64,000 nucleotides of DNA from Paracoccus ravus (GTDB lineage Bacteria; Pseudomonadota; Alphaproteobacteria; Rhodobacterales; Rhodobacteraceae), in assembly GCF_004522175.1 (NCBI RefSeq), contig NZ_SDEB01000011.1, forward strand, positions 1 to 64,000, read 5' to 3'. The position numbers were made by a program, and so were the translations under genes. Positions 35,312 to 43,806 of the stretch are shown one piece after another. Each line of letters begins with the position of its first letter. The first letter of the stretch is position 1. Under the pieces are notes generated by a model. The model worked only from the letters and a program-made list of their open reading frames with translations, had not been told where the DNA came from and searched no databases.

Positions 35312-36207
35312 CAGTCTGCCATCCCCAATTCACGCCGCGCCGATTGCAGCTTGCGGAAGAAATATACTGTGAAGGCAATGGATAGCAGGATCGCGATATA
35401 GCCCATGGCATTGGCGTAACCCATGCGCGCATCGACATAGCCGGTGCGCCCGATCAGCGTCCAGAGCAGCTCGGTCCGCCGCGCTGGCCCGCCATTCGTC
35501 ATCACCTGCACGATGTCATAGGCCCGCGCCACATCCAGCGAGCGGATCGCCATGGCGATATAGATGAACGGCATCAGGAACGGCAGCGTCACATAGCGGA
35601 AGCTCTGCCAGGGCGTGCAACCATCGACCTTGGCGGCCTCCAAAGGGTCCTGCGGCAGAGCAAATAGCCCCGCGAGGATCAGGATCGCGAAGACCGAGGT
35701 CGATGTCCAGACCTCGGCCATGATGATCGCGAATAGCGCCAGGTTGCCATCGACAAGCCAAGGGATCGCGCGTTCGGTCAGGCCGAGCGATTGCAGGGCG
35801 TTGTTCACCAGCCCGACATTGTCGTTGAAGATGAACTTGAACTGAAAACCCACGAGGATGGGCGAGAACATCATCGGGAACATCATCGCCGTACGCAGCA
35901 GGCGCTGGCCCTGCGTCACCTTCGACACCATCAGCGCAAGGCCTAGGCCCAGAAGCATCTCAAGGTTCAGCGCGATGGTCAGCAACAGCACGGTGCGGCC
36001 AAAGGCGCGCCAGAAATTCGGGTCCGTCGCCGCCTTCACATAGTTGAAAGTCCCGATCCATTTCCACAGCGTCTCGGGCCGGGTCAGGTGATAGGGCGTG
36101 AAGCTGGAATATAGCGACAGCAGCAAGGGGACCATCACCACCGCAAGGATGATGACGATCGCGGGCAGCAGAAGAACCAGCCATGGCGGCAGTTTTGCGC
36201 GGGTCAT
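35311..36207 (-). CDS. Carbohydrate ABC transporter permease, MalF type
   Basis: 298 residues with six membrane helices. The EAA loop is DPLEAAKVDGCTPWQSFRYVTLPFLMPF. LYSSFTPYHLTRPETLWKWIGTFNYVKAA near the N terminus is typical for sugar permeases of the UgpA/MalF group without the extra MalF periplasmic domain. Second gene of the operon, 86 nt after the binding-protein stop across a perfect 10-bp hairpin. Confidence 0.9.
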   Translation of the reverse strand: MTRAKLPPWLVLLLPAIVIILAVVMVPLLLSLYSSFTPYHLTRPETLWKWIGTFNYVKAATDPNFWRAFGRTVLLLTIALNLEMLLGLGLALMVSKVTQGQRLLRTAMMFPMMFSPILVGFQFKFIFNDNVGLVNNALQSLGLTERAIPWLVDGNLALFAIIMAEVWTSTSVFAILILAGLFALPQDPLEAAKVDGCTPWQSFRYVTLPFLMPFIYIAMAIRSLDVARAYDIVQVMTNGGPARRTELLWTLIGRTGYVDARMGYANAMGYIAILLSIAFTVYFFRKLQSARRELGMAD

Positions 36208-36259
36208 GGACTATCCGGGCATTGGCGCCCGTCAGGGGGCACAGGTGTATCGGGAAGAA

Positions 36260-36284
36260 CCGGACGGCAGGCGATGCCGTCCGG
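36260..36284. other. Intercistronic hairpin after the family 1 binding-protein gene
   Basis: CCGGACGGCA and TGCCGTCCGG form a perfect 10-bp stem with a GGCGA loop, nine bases past the binding-protein stop. No T run follows. This is the strongest of the recurring hairpins located just after binding-protein genes in this window. Confidence 0.65.
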
Positions 36285-36293
36285 CGTCGAGCG

Positions 36294-37604
36294 TCAGATG
36301 ACGCCGTTCTCGCGCATCAGTTCCTCGACGGCGTCGGAGGCATCCTCAAGCGCCTGATCGACCGTCTTGTCGCCCAGGATCGCGGCCTGAAGCTCCGGGA
36401 AGATCAGGTTGCCGGACTCGATCCAATAAGGGGTCGGGGGCACCGGGAAGGCCGTTTTCGCAGTCTCCTGGAAGGCGGCCAGCACCTCGGATTTATAGGG
36501 ATCGCTCTTGGCCTCGGCGATCACGTGATCCCAGACAGCGGTACGAGAGGGCAGCGGTCCGGCGGCGGATTCGAGCTTCTGGCTGTCCTCATTGGTCAGG
36601 AAATCGACCAGCGAGGCGGCGGCCTCTTTCGTCGCGCAATTCTCGGTCACCGAGAAGCCGTGGAAGCCCGACCAGCCGGTGCGCACCCCCGCCGATCCCT
36701 GGGGCGCAGGCGCGACGCCGACATTCCCCGCAAGCTTGGAGCTCGCCGGATCGTTGAAGAAGCCCGACCAACCCGGCCAATCGAGGTTCAGCGCGACGGT
36801 CCCCGAGGCAAAGCCATTGCCCAGATCGTCCCACAGATAGTTGGTCGTCCCCGGAGGCACCGCCCCCGCCTTGTAAAGATCGACGAACCATTGCAGCGCC
36901 TGCTTTCCGGCATCCGAGTTGAAGGCGGGAGTCCAGTCGTCGTTGAACATCTTGCCGCCATTGGCGACGACAAGCTCATAGAAGCGCCCGTTGATCGCCT
37001 CATCCTTGCCAGCATATTGCGTGCCATAGAAATTCGGCGGCGCGGCAAAGAACATGGCCTGATCGCGGAACTGGTCCCAAGTTTCAGGCGGCGCGAGGTC
37101 ATAGCCGAACTTCGCCTTGAACGCCTCGGCCTTGGCCGGATCGGTGTAAAGCGACTTCTGGTAATAGAGTGCCGAGACATCGAATTGCGCGCGCGGCAGC
37201 ATCACCAGCTTACCCTCGATGGTGGCGGCCTTGATGTTGGCCGGCACGAAGCCGGCGACGGTCTCGGCCGGAAGAAGCGGCGCGAGGTCGGTATAGAGGC
37301 TCGGATATTGCGAAGCGAATGAGGAATGGTTCGAGCCCACGCACCAATTCGTCGTGCCAGCGGCGATATCGGCCTTATATTCCTTGTCCAGTTCGAAATG
37401 GTTCTTCTGGCTGATGATCTTGACCTTCGCGCCAGTCGCCTTTTCCCAATCGGCGATACGGGCGTAAAGCGCCTCGTATTGCTGCCCGCCGATCAGCTTG
37501 GCCTCGACGGTGACGCCGGCGAATTCGCCATCCGCCAGCGCCGCAGTGGCAAACCCGAACCCGGCGAGAAGTGCCAGCACTGAGCCGGCCATCGGTCCCT
37601 TCAT
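36294..37604 (-). CDS. Carbohydrate ABC transporter periplasmic binding protein (family 1)
   Basis: 436 residues from MKGPMAGSVL, with GGAGGAGAG upstream; a start seven codons earlier is less likely. Signal peptide ends near ATAALADG. Type II sugar-binding fold: VEAKLIGGQQYEALYARIADWEKATGAKVKII, LPRAQFDVSALYYQKSLY, and the central GTVALNLDWPGWSGFF. It is the first gene of a ten-gene operon carrying the importer and the whole catabolic set, and it is preceded by an IclR-box-like sequence. The ligand is presumably the sugar that the operon degrades. Confidence 0.88.
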   Translation of the reverse strand: MKGPMAGSVLALLAGFGFATAALADGEFAGVTVEAKLIGGQQYEALYARIADWEKATGAKVKIISQKNHFELDKEYKADIAAGTTNWCVGSNHSSFASQYPSLYTDLAPLLPAETVAGFVPANIKAATIEGKLVMLPRAQFDVSALYYQKSLYTDPAKAEAFKAKFGYDLAPPETWDQFRDQAMFFAAPPNFYGTQYAGKDEAINGRFYELVVANGGKMFNDDWTPAFNSDAGKQALQWFVDLYKAGAVPPGTTNYLWDDLGNGFASGTVALNLDWPGWSGFFNDPASSKLAGNVGVAPAPQGSAGVRTGWSGFHGFSVTENCATKEAAASLVDFLTNEDSQKLESAAGPLPSRTAVWDHVIAEAKSDPYKSEVLAAFQETAKTAFPVPPTPYWIESGNLIFPELQAAILGDKTVDQALEDASDAVEELMRENGVI

Positions 37605-37651
37605 GGTCTCTCCTCCCTGTGGCAATGTTCCGCGGCTGCTCCCGTCGCCGC

Positions 37652-37669
37652 ATTTTATATTCGGAACAT
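37652..37669 (-). promoter_or_regulatory. Candidate IclR box upstream of the sugar importer operon
   Basis: The minus strand reads GTTCCGAATATAAAATGC, 47 nt before the binding-protein start. It shares 12 of 18 positions with the site upstream of the CoA-transferase, including the GTTCC half-site and the AAAT end. Confidence 0.45.
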
Positions 37670-38672
37670 CATTTCATTCTTAAACGTGACGCGAAGGCGC
37701 AAGTCAAGTCGCTCGTTCTGCGCACCGCCGATAGAAGCAGCCGGACCCCTCCGCGCGTCTGGACGCGTTGGTTCCGGTCGATCACCGCATCCCTGAGCCA
37801 GCTGATCGGGAAACTCATCGGCCAGGATCGTGCGACACCCTATCACGCGCTCTACTTGGCTGTGACACTCCCAAGAGCAGACGAAAAAAGCGCGAGACCG
37901 CACTGGTCCGGCGGACCAAGGAACCGCGCCAGCATCGCGCAGACCGATCCGGGCCGTTGTGCCAGTACTCTGAATTTGCGGTCGCGCATCCTCTTGCCGC
38001 TCCGCCTTTTCCGATCAACTGGCTGCGCAGGTTTCTAAAAGGACGGCGGAACACCGCTTCGAGAAGTTCAGCCGGATGGGCCGGAGCCCCGCGCGATTCA
38101 TACCGAACTCAACAAGCGCGCAGTCGGCACGCTGGCCACATTTTGCACTGGCCCTGATCGGGCCGATGCGGGGGATGGTTGCCAAGCCAAGGCTCGCGTC
38201 GTTTGTCGGTTGCCATCTGAGGACTTCCGCCGCGATCTGCTCGTCCTGTCCAGTCAGGAAATCGGACGTCTGGGATCAATGCGCGAACCGCCACTGCCGA
38301 TGACCGGGCCAATTCTCACACCTGATGCGGAAACGTGCATTCGCCGCCTTCAGGCCATCCGAGCGGCGATGGTGTCAAACTCAGCCAAATGCGACCGTAT
38401 GGGATTTGTGATGCATCCTGCGTTGCTGAACCAGAAGTTCGCGCGCCTTGCGCGGCATCGGCACTGCCTGCTGGTCTTTGGTCTTGATCGCGGCAAAGCG
38501 TATTCTTCTGCTTTGAAACATCTCCCCGATCATTCAATCCGCTGGCGCGGCCCAGTTTGCGCTTGGGCCGTGACCTCCTTGCAGGGCTTTGCAAAGAGGC
38601 GACCGATCTCCCGCACTTGGCATCGACTGCCCGGACCTGGAACAAGCCCTTCGCGAAGTGAGATGTCAGTCC
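37670..38672. other. One-kilobase gene desert separating sugar island and phosphonate locus
   Basis: No intact gene is recognisable between the sugar importer promoter and the end of phnM. The right-hand part carries an IS110-family transposase fossil (38145-38521). The left part (about 37700-38140) has only short frames without family resemblance. Confidence 0.6.
38145..38521 (-). pseudogene. Frameshifted IS110-family transposase remnant
   Basis: Three collinear pieces on the minus strand resemble an IS110/IS1111 transposase in different frames. About 38426-38521 reads IRFAAIKTKDQQAV and then RKARELLVQQR. About 38351-38392 gives HLAEFDTIAARMA. 38145-38257 gives LTGQDEQIAAEVLRWQ followed by LATIPRIGPIRASA, the hallmark helix-hairpin-helix motif of that family. 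Frameshifts and stops make it non-functional. No ends of the element were identified. Confidence 0.6.
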
Positions 38673-39815
38673 TCACCGACGCGCGCCCTCGACCCAGATG
38701 CCGCTCACGCGCGCGGTCCGGTGGACGTCCTCGAGCCGGATGAGATCCGCGCGAAGCCCGGTCTTGATCCGGCCGCGATCCGTCAGGCCCGTCGCGCGGG
38801 CGGGCGCATCCGTCACGGTGGCGAAGGCACGCGGCAGATCGTTCCAGAGTCGCGCCAGGTGGCACGCGCCCATGAGCAGGCTCGAGGGGATGTAATCCGA
38901 CGAGAGGATCTCGAGATCGCCGTTCCGCGCCAATGTCTCGGCGGCGACGTTTCCGGAATGCGAACCGCCGCGGATCAGGTTCGGGCCGCCCATCATCACG
39001 GCTATGCCATGCGTACGGCAGGCCCGCGCGGCCAATTCGGTCGTGGGGAACTCGGCCAGCCGAACGCCATGGGCGGCGCTGGTCTCGACCTGATCGGCGG
39101 TGGTGTCGTCATGGCTGGCCAGCACCGCGCCAAGGCGGTGGGCCGCGGCGACGGCGCCCGCCTCATGCGCATCGCCGAAGCGCGCGCGCAACTCCATGAG
39201 ACGGGCGACATGCGCGGCAAATTCGGCATCGCTGAGGCCCTTCTTGCCCCGGACATATTGCGCGAGCTTGGCGATGTCGCGGAACTGGCGCTGGCCAGGC
39301 GTGTGGTCCATCAGGCTGACCAGCCGCACGCGGTCATCCGCGCCGAATTCTGCCAGCTCGTCCAGGAGCGTCTCGCTGCAAATCTCGGCACGCATATGGA
39401 TGAAATGGCTGATCCGCATCCGTCCGGCCTTGCACAGGGCATTGATCGCGGTCACCAGCGGACGGGCATATTTCGCATAGCCTGCGCCGTCATTCGGGAT
39501 CGATCCCACGCGCACCGCGTCAAAGACCGTGGTGATGCCGGTCGAGGCCAGCTCGCCGTCATGGGCGAAGATCGCGGCGGAATGCGGCCAGTCCACGCCG
39601 GGCCGGGGCTGGATGTGGCGCTCGAGATTGTCGGTATGCAGCTCGATCAGGCCGGGGGCGAGATGCGCGCCCCGGCAATCGGTCGCACCGGGCGGGACCG
39701 ACCCTCCCTCGACGATCTCGGCGATGACGCCATCCTCGACATGGACGCGGCCGCGCATCACGCGGTCGGGCAGGATCAACTCTGCATTGGCGAGGGTCAC
39801 GGAAGCATTCGTCAT
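38673..39815 (-). CDS. phnM: Alpha-D-ribose 1-methylphosphonate 5-triphosphate diphosphatase
   Basis: 380 residues, an amidohydrolase-fold enzyme of the C-P lyase pathway that releases pyrophosphate from ribose 1-phosphonate 5-triphosphate. Metal-site and family motifs: APGLIELHTDNLERHIQPRPGVDWP (residues about 52-76), ISHFIHMRAEICS, VRLVSLMDHTPGQRQFRD and LASHDDTT. ATGA overlap with phnN upstream. It is the last gene of the phnGHIJKLNM operon; beyond it lies the gene-poor stretch. Confidence 0.92.
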   Translation of the reverse strand: MTNASVTLANAELILPDRVMRGRVHVEDGVIAEIVEGGSVPPGATDCRGAHLAPGLIELHTDNLERHIQPRPGVDWPHSAAIFAHDGELASTGITTVFDAVRVGSIPNDGAGYAKYARPLVTAINALCKAGRMRISHFIHMRAEICSETLLDELAEFGADDRVRLVSLMDHTPGQRQFRDIAKLAQYVRGKKGLSDAEFAAHVARLMELRARFGDAHEAGAVAAAHRLGAVLASHDDTTADQVETSAAHGVRLAEFPTTELAARACRTHGIAVMMGGPNLIRGGSHSGNVAAETLARNGDLEILSSDYIPSSLLMGACHLARLWNDLPRAFATVTDAPARATGLTDRGRIKTGLRADLIRLEDVHRTARVSGIWVEGARR

Positions 39816-40342
39816 TGGATTGGCACCTGGTCCAGCGCGGCGAGGAAATCGGCGGTCGCCGCCTGAAGATCGCCGGAATTGTCGATATGGGTCACCGGCA
39901 GCGGGCCGGGGTCGAACTGAGCCTCGCGGGCGATCCGCAGGACGATCTGCGCGGCGGATTCGCGGCCGCGCGCAGCAAGACGGGCGGCGCGGATCCGGGG
40001 TGCGGCATCGACATGGATGATCCGAAGGCCGGGAAAGACCTGCGCCGCCTGCGGTAGAACCGCGCGGGACAGATTGACCAGCATCACGCCATCCCCCTGG
40101 GGATGCGGGATGCCGTAGGCCAGCCCATGCGCCTGCCAGTGCAGCGCGAAGCGTCCCGCGTCCCGCATAGGGGCAAACTGCTCGGGCGTGACGCCCTGAA
40201 AATCCTCACCTCCTGATTCGGAGGGGCGGGTGATGACCCGGCGCAGCAGATGAAGGTCGGGCCGTCGCAACATGGCTTCGCGCATCAGCGTGTCTTTGCC
40301 GGCCCCTGACGGGCCGACAACGGCGATGAGGCGGGCGCTCAT
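39812..40342 (-). CDS. phnN: Ribose 1,5-bisphosphate phosphokinase
   Basis: 176 residues with the guanylate-kinase-like P-loop VVGPSGAGKDTLMREA at residues about 7-22, then RRVITRPSESGGEDFQGVT. PhnN phosphorylates ribose 1,5-bisphosphate to PRPP, the last step in recycling the ribose moiety after C-P bond cleavage. It sits between phnL and phnM with 4-base overlaps on both sides. Confidence 0.9.
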   Translation of the reverse strand: MSARLIAVVGPSGAGKDTLMREAMLRRPDLHLLRRVITRPSESGGEDFQGVTPEQFAPMRDAGRFALHWQAHGLAYGIPHPQGDGVMLVNLSRAVLPQAAQVFPGLRIIHVDAAPRIRAARLAARGRESAAQIVLRIAREAQFDPGPLPVTHIDNSGDLQAATADFLAALDQVPIQ

Positions 40343-41022
40343 CCGATGCGCTCCGGCGTGAAGGCGGTGACGTCGATCACCCGGTCGCAGAGCCGCTCGC
40401 GGGCGGCCTCGTCATGGAAGATGCCGATGATGGCGGCACCCCGCGCCTTGGCTTCCTCGATCAGGTGCAGGACGGTCTCGCGGTTCTGGGCATCGAGGCT
40501 GGCGGTCGGCTCATCGAGCAGCAGCGCCGGATAGGGATGGATGAAGCCACGCGCGATGTTCACCCGCTGCTGCTCGCCGCCCGAGAAGGTCGTGGGCGAG
40601 AGGCCCAAAAGGCTTTCGCCGATCCTGAGCCGCGTCAGCAATTCGGCGGCGCGGGCCTCGGCCCTTTTTTCGGGCACGCCCAAGCTCAGCAGGGGTTCGG
40701 CCACGACGCGCAGGGTGGGGACGCGTGGCACGACGCGCAGGAACTGGCTGACATAGCCCAGAGTAGCCCGGCGCAGCGCGATGATCCGGCGCGGCTCGGC
40801 CCCCGAAACCTCGGTCCCGCCCACCCGGATCATGCCGTGATCGGTGCGGTAATTACCCCAGATCATCCGCATCAGCGTGGACTTGCCCGCGCCCGAGGCC
40901 CCGGTCAGGGCGATACATTCGCCGGGCGCGACGGAAAGGTTAGCACCCTCCATCACCCGCAGCACCGTCCCGCCCTGATTGTGCAGGGTGAAATCCTTGG
41001 CGACATTTCTGACTTCGATCAT
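40339..41022 (-). CDS. phnL: C-P lyase complex ABC-type protein PhnL
   Basis: 227 residues from ATG 41022; a GTG two codons earlier overlaps the phnK stop. Single ABC domain: Walker [19 protein letters not shown], signature FSGGEQQRVNIARGFI, Walker B LLLDEPTASLD. PhnL is required with PhnG, H and I for attaching the phosphonate to ribose triphosphate in the C-P lyase pathway; it associates with the core complex rather than with a permease. Confidence 0.92.
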   Translation of the reverse strand: MIEVRNVAKDFTLHNQGGTVLRVMEGANLSVAPGECIALTGASGAGKSTLMRMIWGNYRTDHGMIRVGGTEVSGAEPRRIIALRRATLGYVSQFLRVVPRVPTLRVVAEPLLSLGVPEKRAEARAAELLTRLRIGESLLGLSPTTFSGGEQQRVNIARGFIHPYPALLLDEPTASLDAQNRETVLHLIEEAKARGAAIIGIFHDEAARERLCDRVIDVTAFTPERIG

Positions 41023-41024
41023 CT

Positions 41025-41882
41025 TCACACCTGCAGAACCGAGGAGACCAGCAACTGGGTATATGCATGCTGCGGATCGTCCAGAACCTGATCGGTCAGC
41101 CCGGCTTCGACGACCCGACCGCCTTTCATCACCATCAGCCGGTCGGCGAGCAGCCGGACCACCGCCAGATCATGCGTGACCAGTACCGCCGAGAGGCCCA
41201 TGTCGCGCACCAGCCCGCGCAGCAGATCCAGAAGCCGCGCCTGCACGCTGACATCGAGCCCCCCGGTCGGCTCGTCCATGAAGACCAGCCGCGGCCCCGA
41301 GACGAGGTTCCTCGCGATTTGCAGCCGCTGCTGCATCCCGCCCGAGAATTGCCTTGGCCGGTCGTCGATGCGGGTGGGGTCGATCTCGACCCGGCCCAGC
41401 CAATCCTCGGCGCTGGCGCGGATGCGACCATAATGCCGCGCGCCTGTCGCCATCAGCCTTTCGCCGACATTGCCGCCCGCGCTGACGCCCATGCGCAGCC
41501 CGTCGCGCGGGTTCTGGTGGACAAAGGCCCAATCGGTGCGCGCAAGCAGGCGGCGCTGCGGCTCGGCCAGCTTCAGCGTGTCGACCGGACCCTGCGCCGA
41601 GGTGTCAAAGATCACCTCGCCCGCATCGGGCCGGAGTTGCCCCGACAGGCAACCCAGCAGCGTCGATTTGCCCGAACCGCTTTCGCCGACGATCCCCAGA
41701 ACCTCGCCTGGCCACAGATCAAAGCTGACCGCCGCGCAGCCGATGCGGCCACCATACATTTTGGTCACGCCCTTCACGCGCAGCAAGGGCGTGGCGGGGG
41801 CCTGATCGGGGGCGGCGTCGGGGGCGGCGTCGTCGGGGGCAGCGTGGCGGGCCGTTTCCTCAAGGGCTTCGGTGAGCGCCAT
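41025..41882 (-). CDS. phnK: C-P lyase complex ABC-type protein PhnK
   Basis: 285 residues. Walker A IVGESGSGKSTLLGCLSG, signature FSGGMQQRLQIARNLV and Walker B LVFMDEPTGGLDVSVQ. PhnK binds the PhnGHIJ core and is needed for turnover. The first 35 residues are an Ala/Asp/Pro-rich extension absent from typical PhnK proteins, partly encoded by 12-bp tandem repeats at 41808-41831. Overlaps the phnJ stop by one base (TGATG). Confidence 0.92.
   Translation of the reverse strand: MALTEALEETARHAAPDDAAPDAAPDQAPATPLLRVKGVTKMYGGRIGCAAVSFDLWPGEVLGIVGESGSGKSTLLGCLSGQLRPDAGEVIFDTSAQGPVDTLKLAEPQRRLLARTDWAFVHQNPRDGLRMGVSAGGNVGERLMATGARHYGRIRASAEDWLGRVEIDPTRIDDRPRQFSGGMQQRLQIARNLVSGPRLVFMDEPTGGLDVSVQARLLDLLRGLVRDMGLSAVLVTHDLAVVRLLADRLMVMKGGRVVEAGLTDQVLDDPQHAYTQLLVSSVLQV
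41808..41831. repeat. Short tandem repeat in the 5' part of phnK
   Basis: Two exact copies of GGGGGCGGCGTC in tandem, followed by an imperfect third. They encode the repeated Asp-Ala-Ala-Pro units of the PhnK N-terminal extension. Copy-number change would keep the frame because the unit is 12 bases. Confidence 0.7.
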
Positions 41883-42721
41883 CACGCGTCTCCTTTCGCG
41901 TTTTCCGCGCAGAAATCGGTATCCGAGCAGACGAACATCCTGCCGCCGGCATCATCGGTGATCACCTCGTCGAGATAGCTCTTGCGCGATCCGCAGAGGG
42001 CGCAGGCGTGATCGGCTTTGGAGGCGATGAAGGGGTGGTCCTCGAAATCCAGACTGCGGATTCGGGTATAGGGCGGCACGGCATGGATGCGCTGCTCGCG
42101 GCCCGCGCCGAACAGCTGGATCGCCGGGCAGTCATCGAGTTTGGGATTGTCGAATTTGGGAATGGGCGAAGGATCCATGACATAGCGCCCCGCCACCTCG
42201 ACCGGATAGGCATAAGAGGTCGCAATCTCGCCATGGCGCGCGATGTCCTCGTAAAGCCGCACCTGCATCAGCCCGTAATCGGCCAGCGCGTGGATGCGCC
42301 GCGTCTCGGTCTCGCGCGGTTCCAGAAAGCGCATCGGCTCGGGGATCGGCACCTGATAGACAAGGATCTGATCCTCGGTCAAAGGCGTCTCGGGGATGCG
42401 GTGGCGGGTCTGGATCACGGTGGCGTCCCGCGTCCGCTCGGTCGTGGCGACGCCGGCGGTGCGCTGAAAGAACTTGCGGATGCTGACGGCGTTCGTCGTG
42501 TCGTCGGCGCCCTGGTCGATGACCTTCAGAACGTCCTCGGGGACCAGCGTCGCTGCCGTGACCTGCACGCCGCCGGTGCCCCAGCCGTAAGGCATGGGCA
42601 TCTCGCGGCTGGCGAAGGGAACCTGGTAGCCGGGGATCGCGATGGCCTTGAGGATGGCGCGGCGGATCATCCGCTTGGTGTCCTCGTCGAGATAGGCGAA
42701 ATTATAGGCCTGATCGGTCAT
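41882..42721 (-). CDS. phnJ: Carbon-phosphorus lyase, radical SAM subunit
   Basis: 279 residues from MTDQAYNFAYLDED; the start overlaps the phnI stop (ATGA), and the longer frame lies within phnI. PhnJ cleaves the C-P bond of ribose 1-phosphonate 5-phosphate by a glycyl/thiyl radical mechanism using a 4Fe-4S cluster and SAM. The four conserved cysteines occur near the C terminus in CALCGSRKSYLDE and FVCSDTDFC. The N-terminal YGWGTGGVQVTAATL contains the Gly-rich region associated with the glycyl radical. Length matches E. coli PhnJ (281). Confidence 0.95.
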   Translation of the reverse strand: MTDQAYNFAYLDEDTKRMIRRAILKAIAIPGYQVPFASREMPMPYGWGTGGVQVTAATLVPEDVLKVIDQGADDTTNAVSIRKFFQRTAGVATTERTRDATVIQTRHRIPETPLTEDQILVYQVPIPEPMRFLEPRETETRRIHALADYGLMQVRLYEDIARHGEIATSYAYPVEVAGRYVMDPSPIPKFDNPKLDDCPAIQLFGAGREQRIHAVPPYTRIRSLDFEDHPFIASKADHACALCGSRKSYLDEVITDDAGGRMFVCSDTDFCAENAKGDA

Positions 42722-43806
42722 GCCGCATCCTCCTGCCCGGCGCTGCCGTCCCGCAGGCGGCGGACGAGCTCCAGTTCGGCTTGGAAATCGACGTAATGGG
42801 GCAGCTTGATATGTTCGAGAAAACCCGTGGCCTGAATATTGTCGCAATGCGACAGGACGAATTCCTGGTCCTGCGCAGGGGCGCCCTGGCCGTCCTCGCC
42901 CAACTCCTCCCAGCGCAGGGCGCGGTCGACCAGAGCCATCGAGAGCGCCTTGCGCTCGGTCTGGCCGAAGGTCAGGCCGTAGCCCCGGGTGAATTGCGCG
43001 GGTTCGGTCCGGCTGCCCTTGAACTGGTTCACCGTCTCGCATTCGGTGAGTTCGATCTCGCCAATCTCGATGGAAAAGCCCAGTTCGGGGATCTCCATTT
43101 CGACCGGGACCGTGCCGATGCGCAGTTCGCCGACAAAGGCGTGGTTGCGAGCATAGCCGCGCTGGGTCGAATAGGCGAGGCCCAGCAGGAAGCCCTCGTC
43201 CCCGCGCGCCAGTGCCTGCAGGCGCAGTGCGCGTTCCGCGGGTAGTTCCATCGGCTCGCGCGTCAGGTCGGCAGGCTCGGCCTGGTCGGGCTCGGCCGTT
43301 TCGATCATGCCATCGCGGTCAAGGAAGGACAGGATGCGCGGCGCAGGCTCCGGCAAGGTCTCGCAGGCTTCGGCCGGATCGGTCGCGGGCAGCGCGCCAT
43401 CGGCCAGCAGGCGGAAGTCCAGCAGCCGATGGGTATAGTCGAAGGTCGGCCCCAGGATCTGCCCACCCGGCACGTCCTTGAACGTGGCCGAGATCCGGCG
43501 CGCGATCCGCATCGCGCCTGTCTTGACGGGACGCGAAGCGCCAAAGCGGGGCAAGGTGGTGCGATAGGCGCGGATCAGGAAGATCGCCTCGATTAGATCG
43601 CCACGCGCCTGCTTGATCGCGAGCGCCGCCAGATCGGGATCGTAAAGCGAGCCCTCGGCCATGACGCGGGCGACCGCAAGGCTCATCTGGTCACGGATCT
43701 GGGCGGTGTCCAGCACCGGTTGCTCGGCGGGGCCGCGCCGGGCGCGATCCAGCCAGGAATGAGCGGCGTCGATGGCACGCTCGCCCCCTTTTACGGCGAC
43801 ATACAT
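42718..43806 (-). CDS. phnI: C-P lyase core subunit PhnI
   Basis: 362 residues, close to E. coli PhnI (354). Recognisable parts are the N-terminal MYVAVKGGERAIDAAHSWLD, QIRDQMSLAVARVMAEGSLYDPDLAALAIKQARGD, and the C-terminal CDNIQATGFLEHIKLPHYVDFQAELELVR. PhnI is the nucleosidase that attacks ATP and, with G, H and L, forms the ribose phosphonate triphosphate. It overlaps phnH by one base and phnJ by four. Confidence 0.95.
   Translation of the reverse strand: MYVAVKGGERAIDAAHSWLDRARRGPAEQPVLDTAQIRDQMSLAVARVMAEGSLYDPDLAALAIKQARGDLIEAIFLIRAYRTTLPRFGASRPVKTGAMRIARRISATFKDVPGGQILGPTFDYTHRLLDFRLLADGALPATDPAEACETLPEPAPRILSFLDRDGMIETAEPDQAEPADLTREPMELPAERALRLQALARGDEGFLLGLAYSTQRGYARNHAFVGELRIGTVPVEMEIPELGFSIEIGEIELTECETVNQFKGSRTEPAQFTRGYGLTFGQTERKALSMALVDRALRWEELGEDGQGAPAQDQEFVLSHCDNIQATGFLEHIKLPHYVDFQAELELVRRLRDGSAGQEDAA

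Noticed and set aside
33119-35401. 760-residue open frame on the plus strand
   Set aside because: Antisense to the enolase-superfamily, ATPase and permease genes; the sequence has no domain resemblance and the charged, Asp/Arg/His-rich look of a shadow.
38210-38743. 177-codon plus-strand frame in the gene desert
   Set aside because: It is antisense to the IS110-like fragments and runs into the phnM 3' end. It has no start signal or family resemblance.
41808-41850. Tandem repeats considered as a CRISPR or VNTR array
   Set aside because: Only two exact 12-base units inside phnK with no spacers; they are coding repeats. No CRISPR array was seen anywhere in the window.
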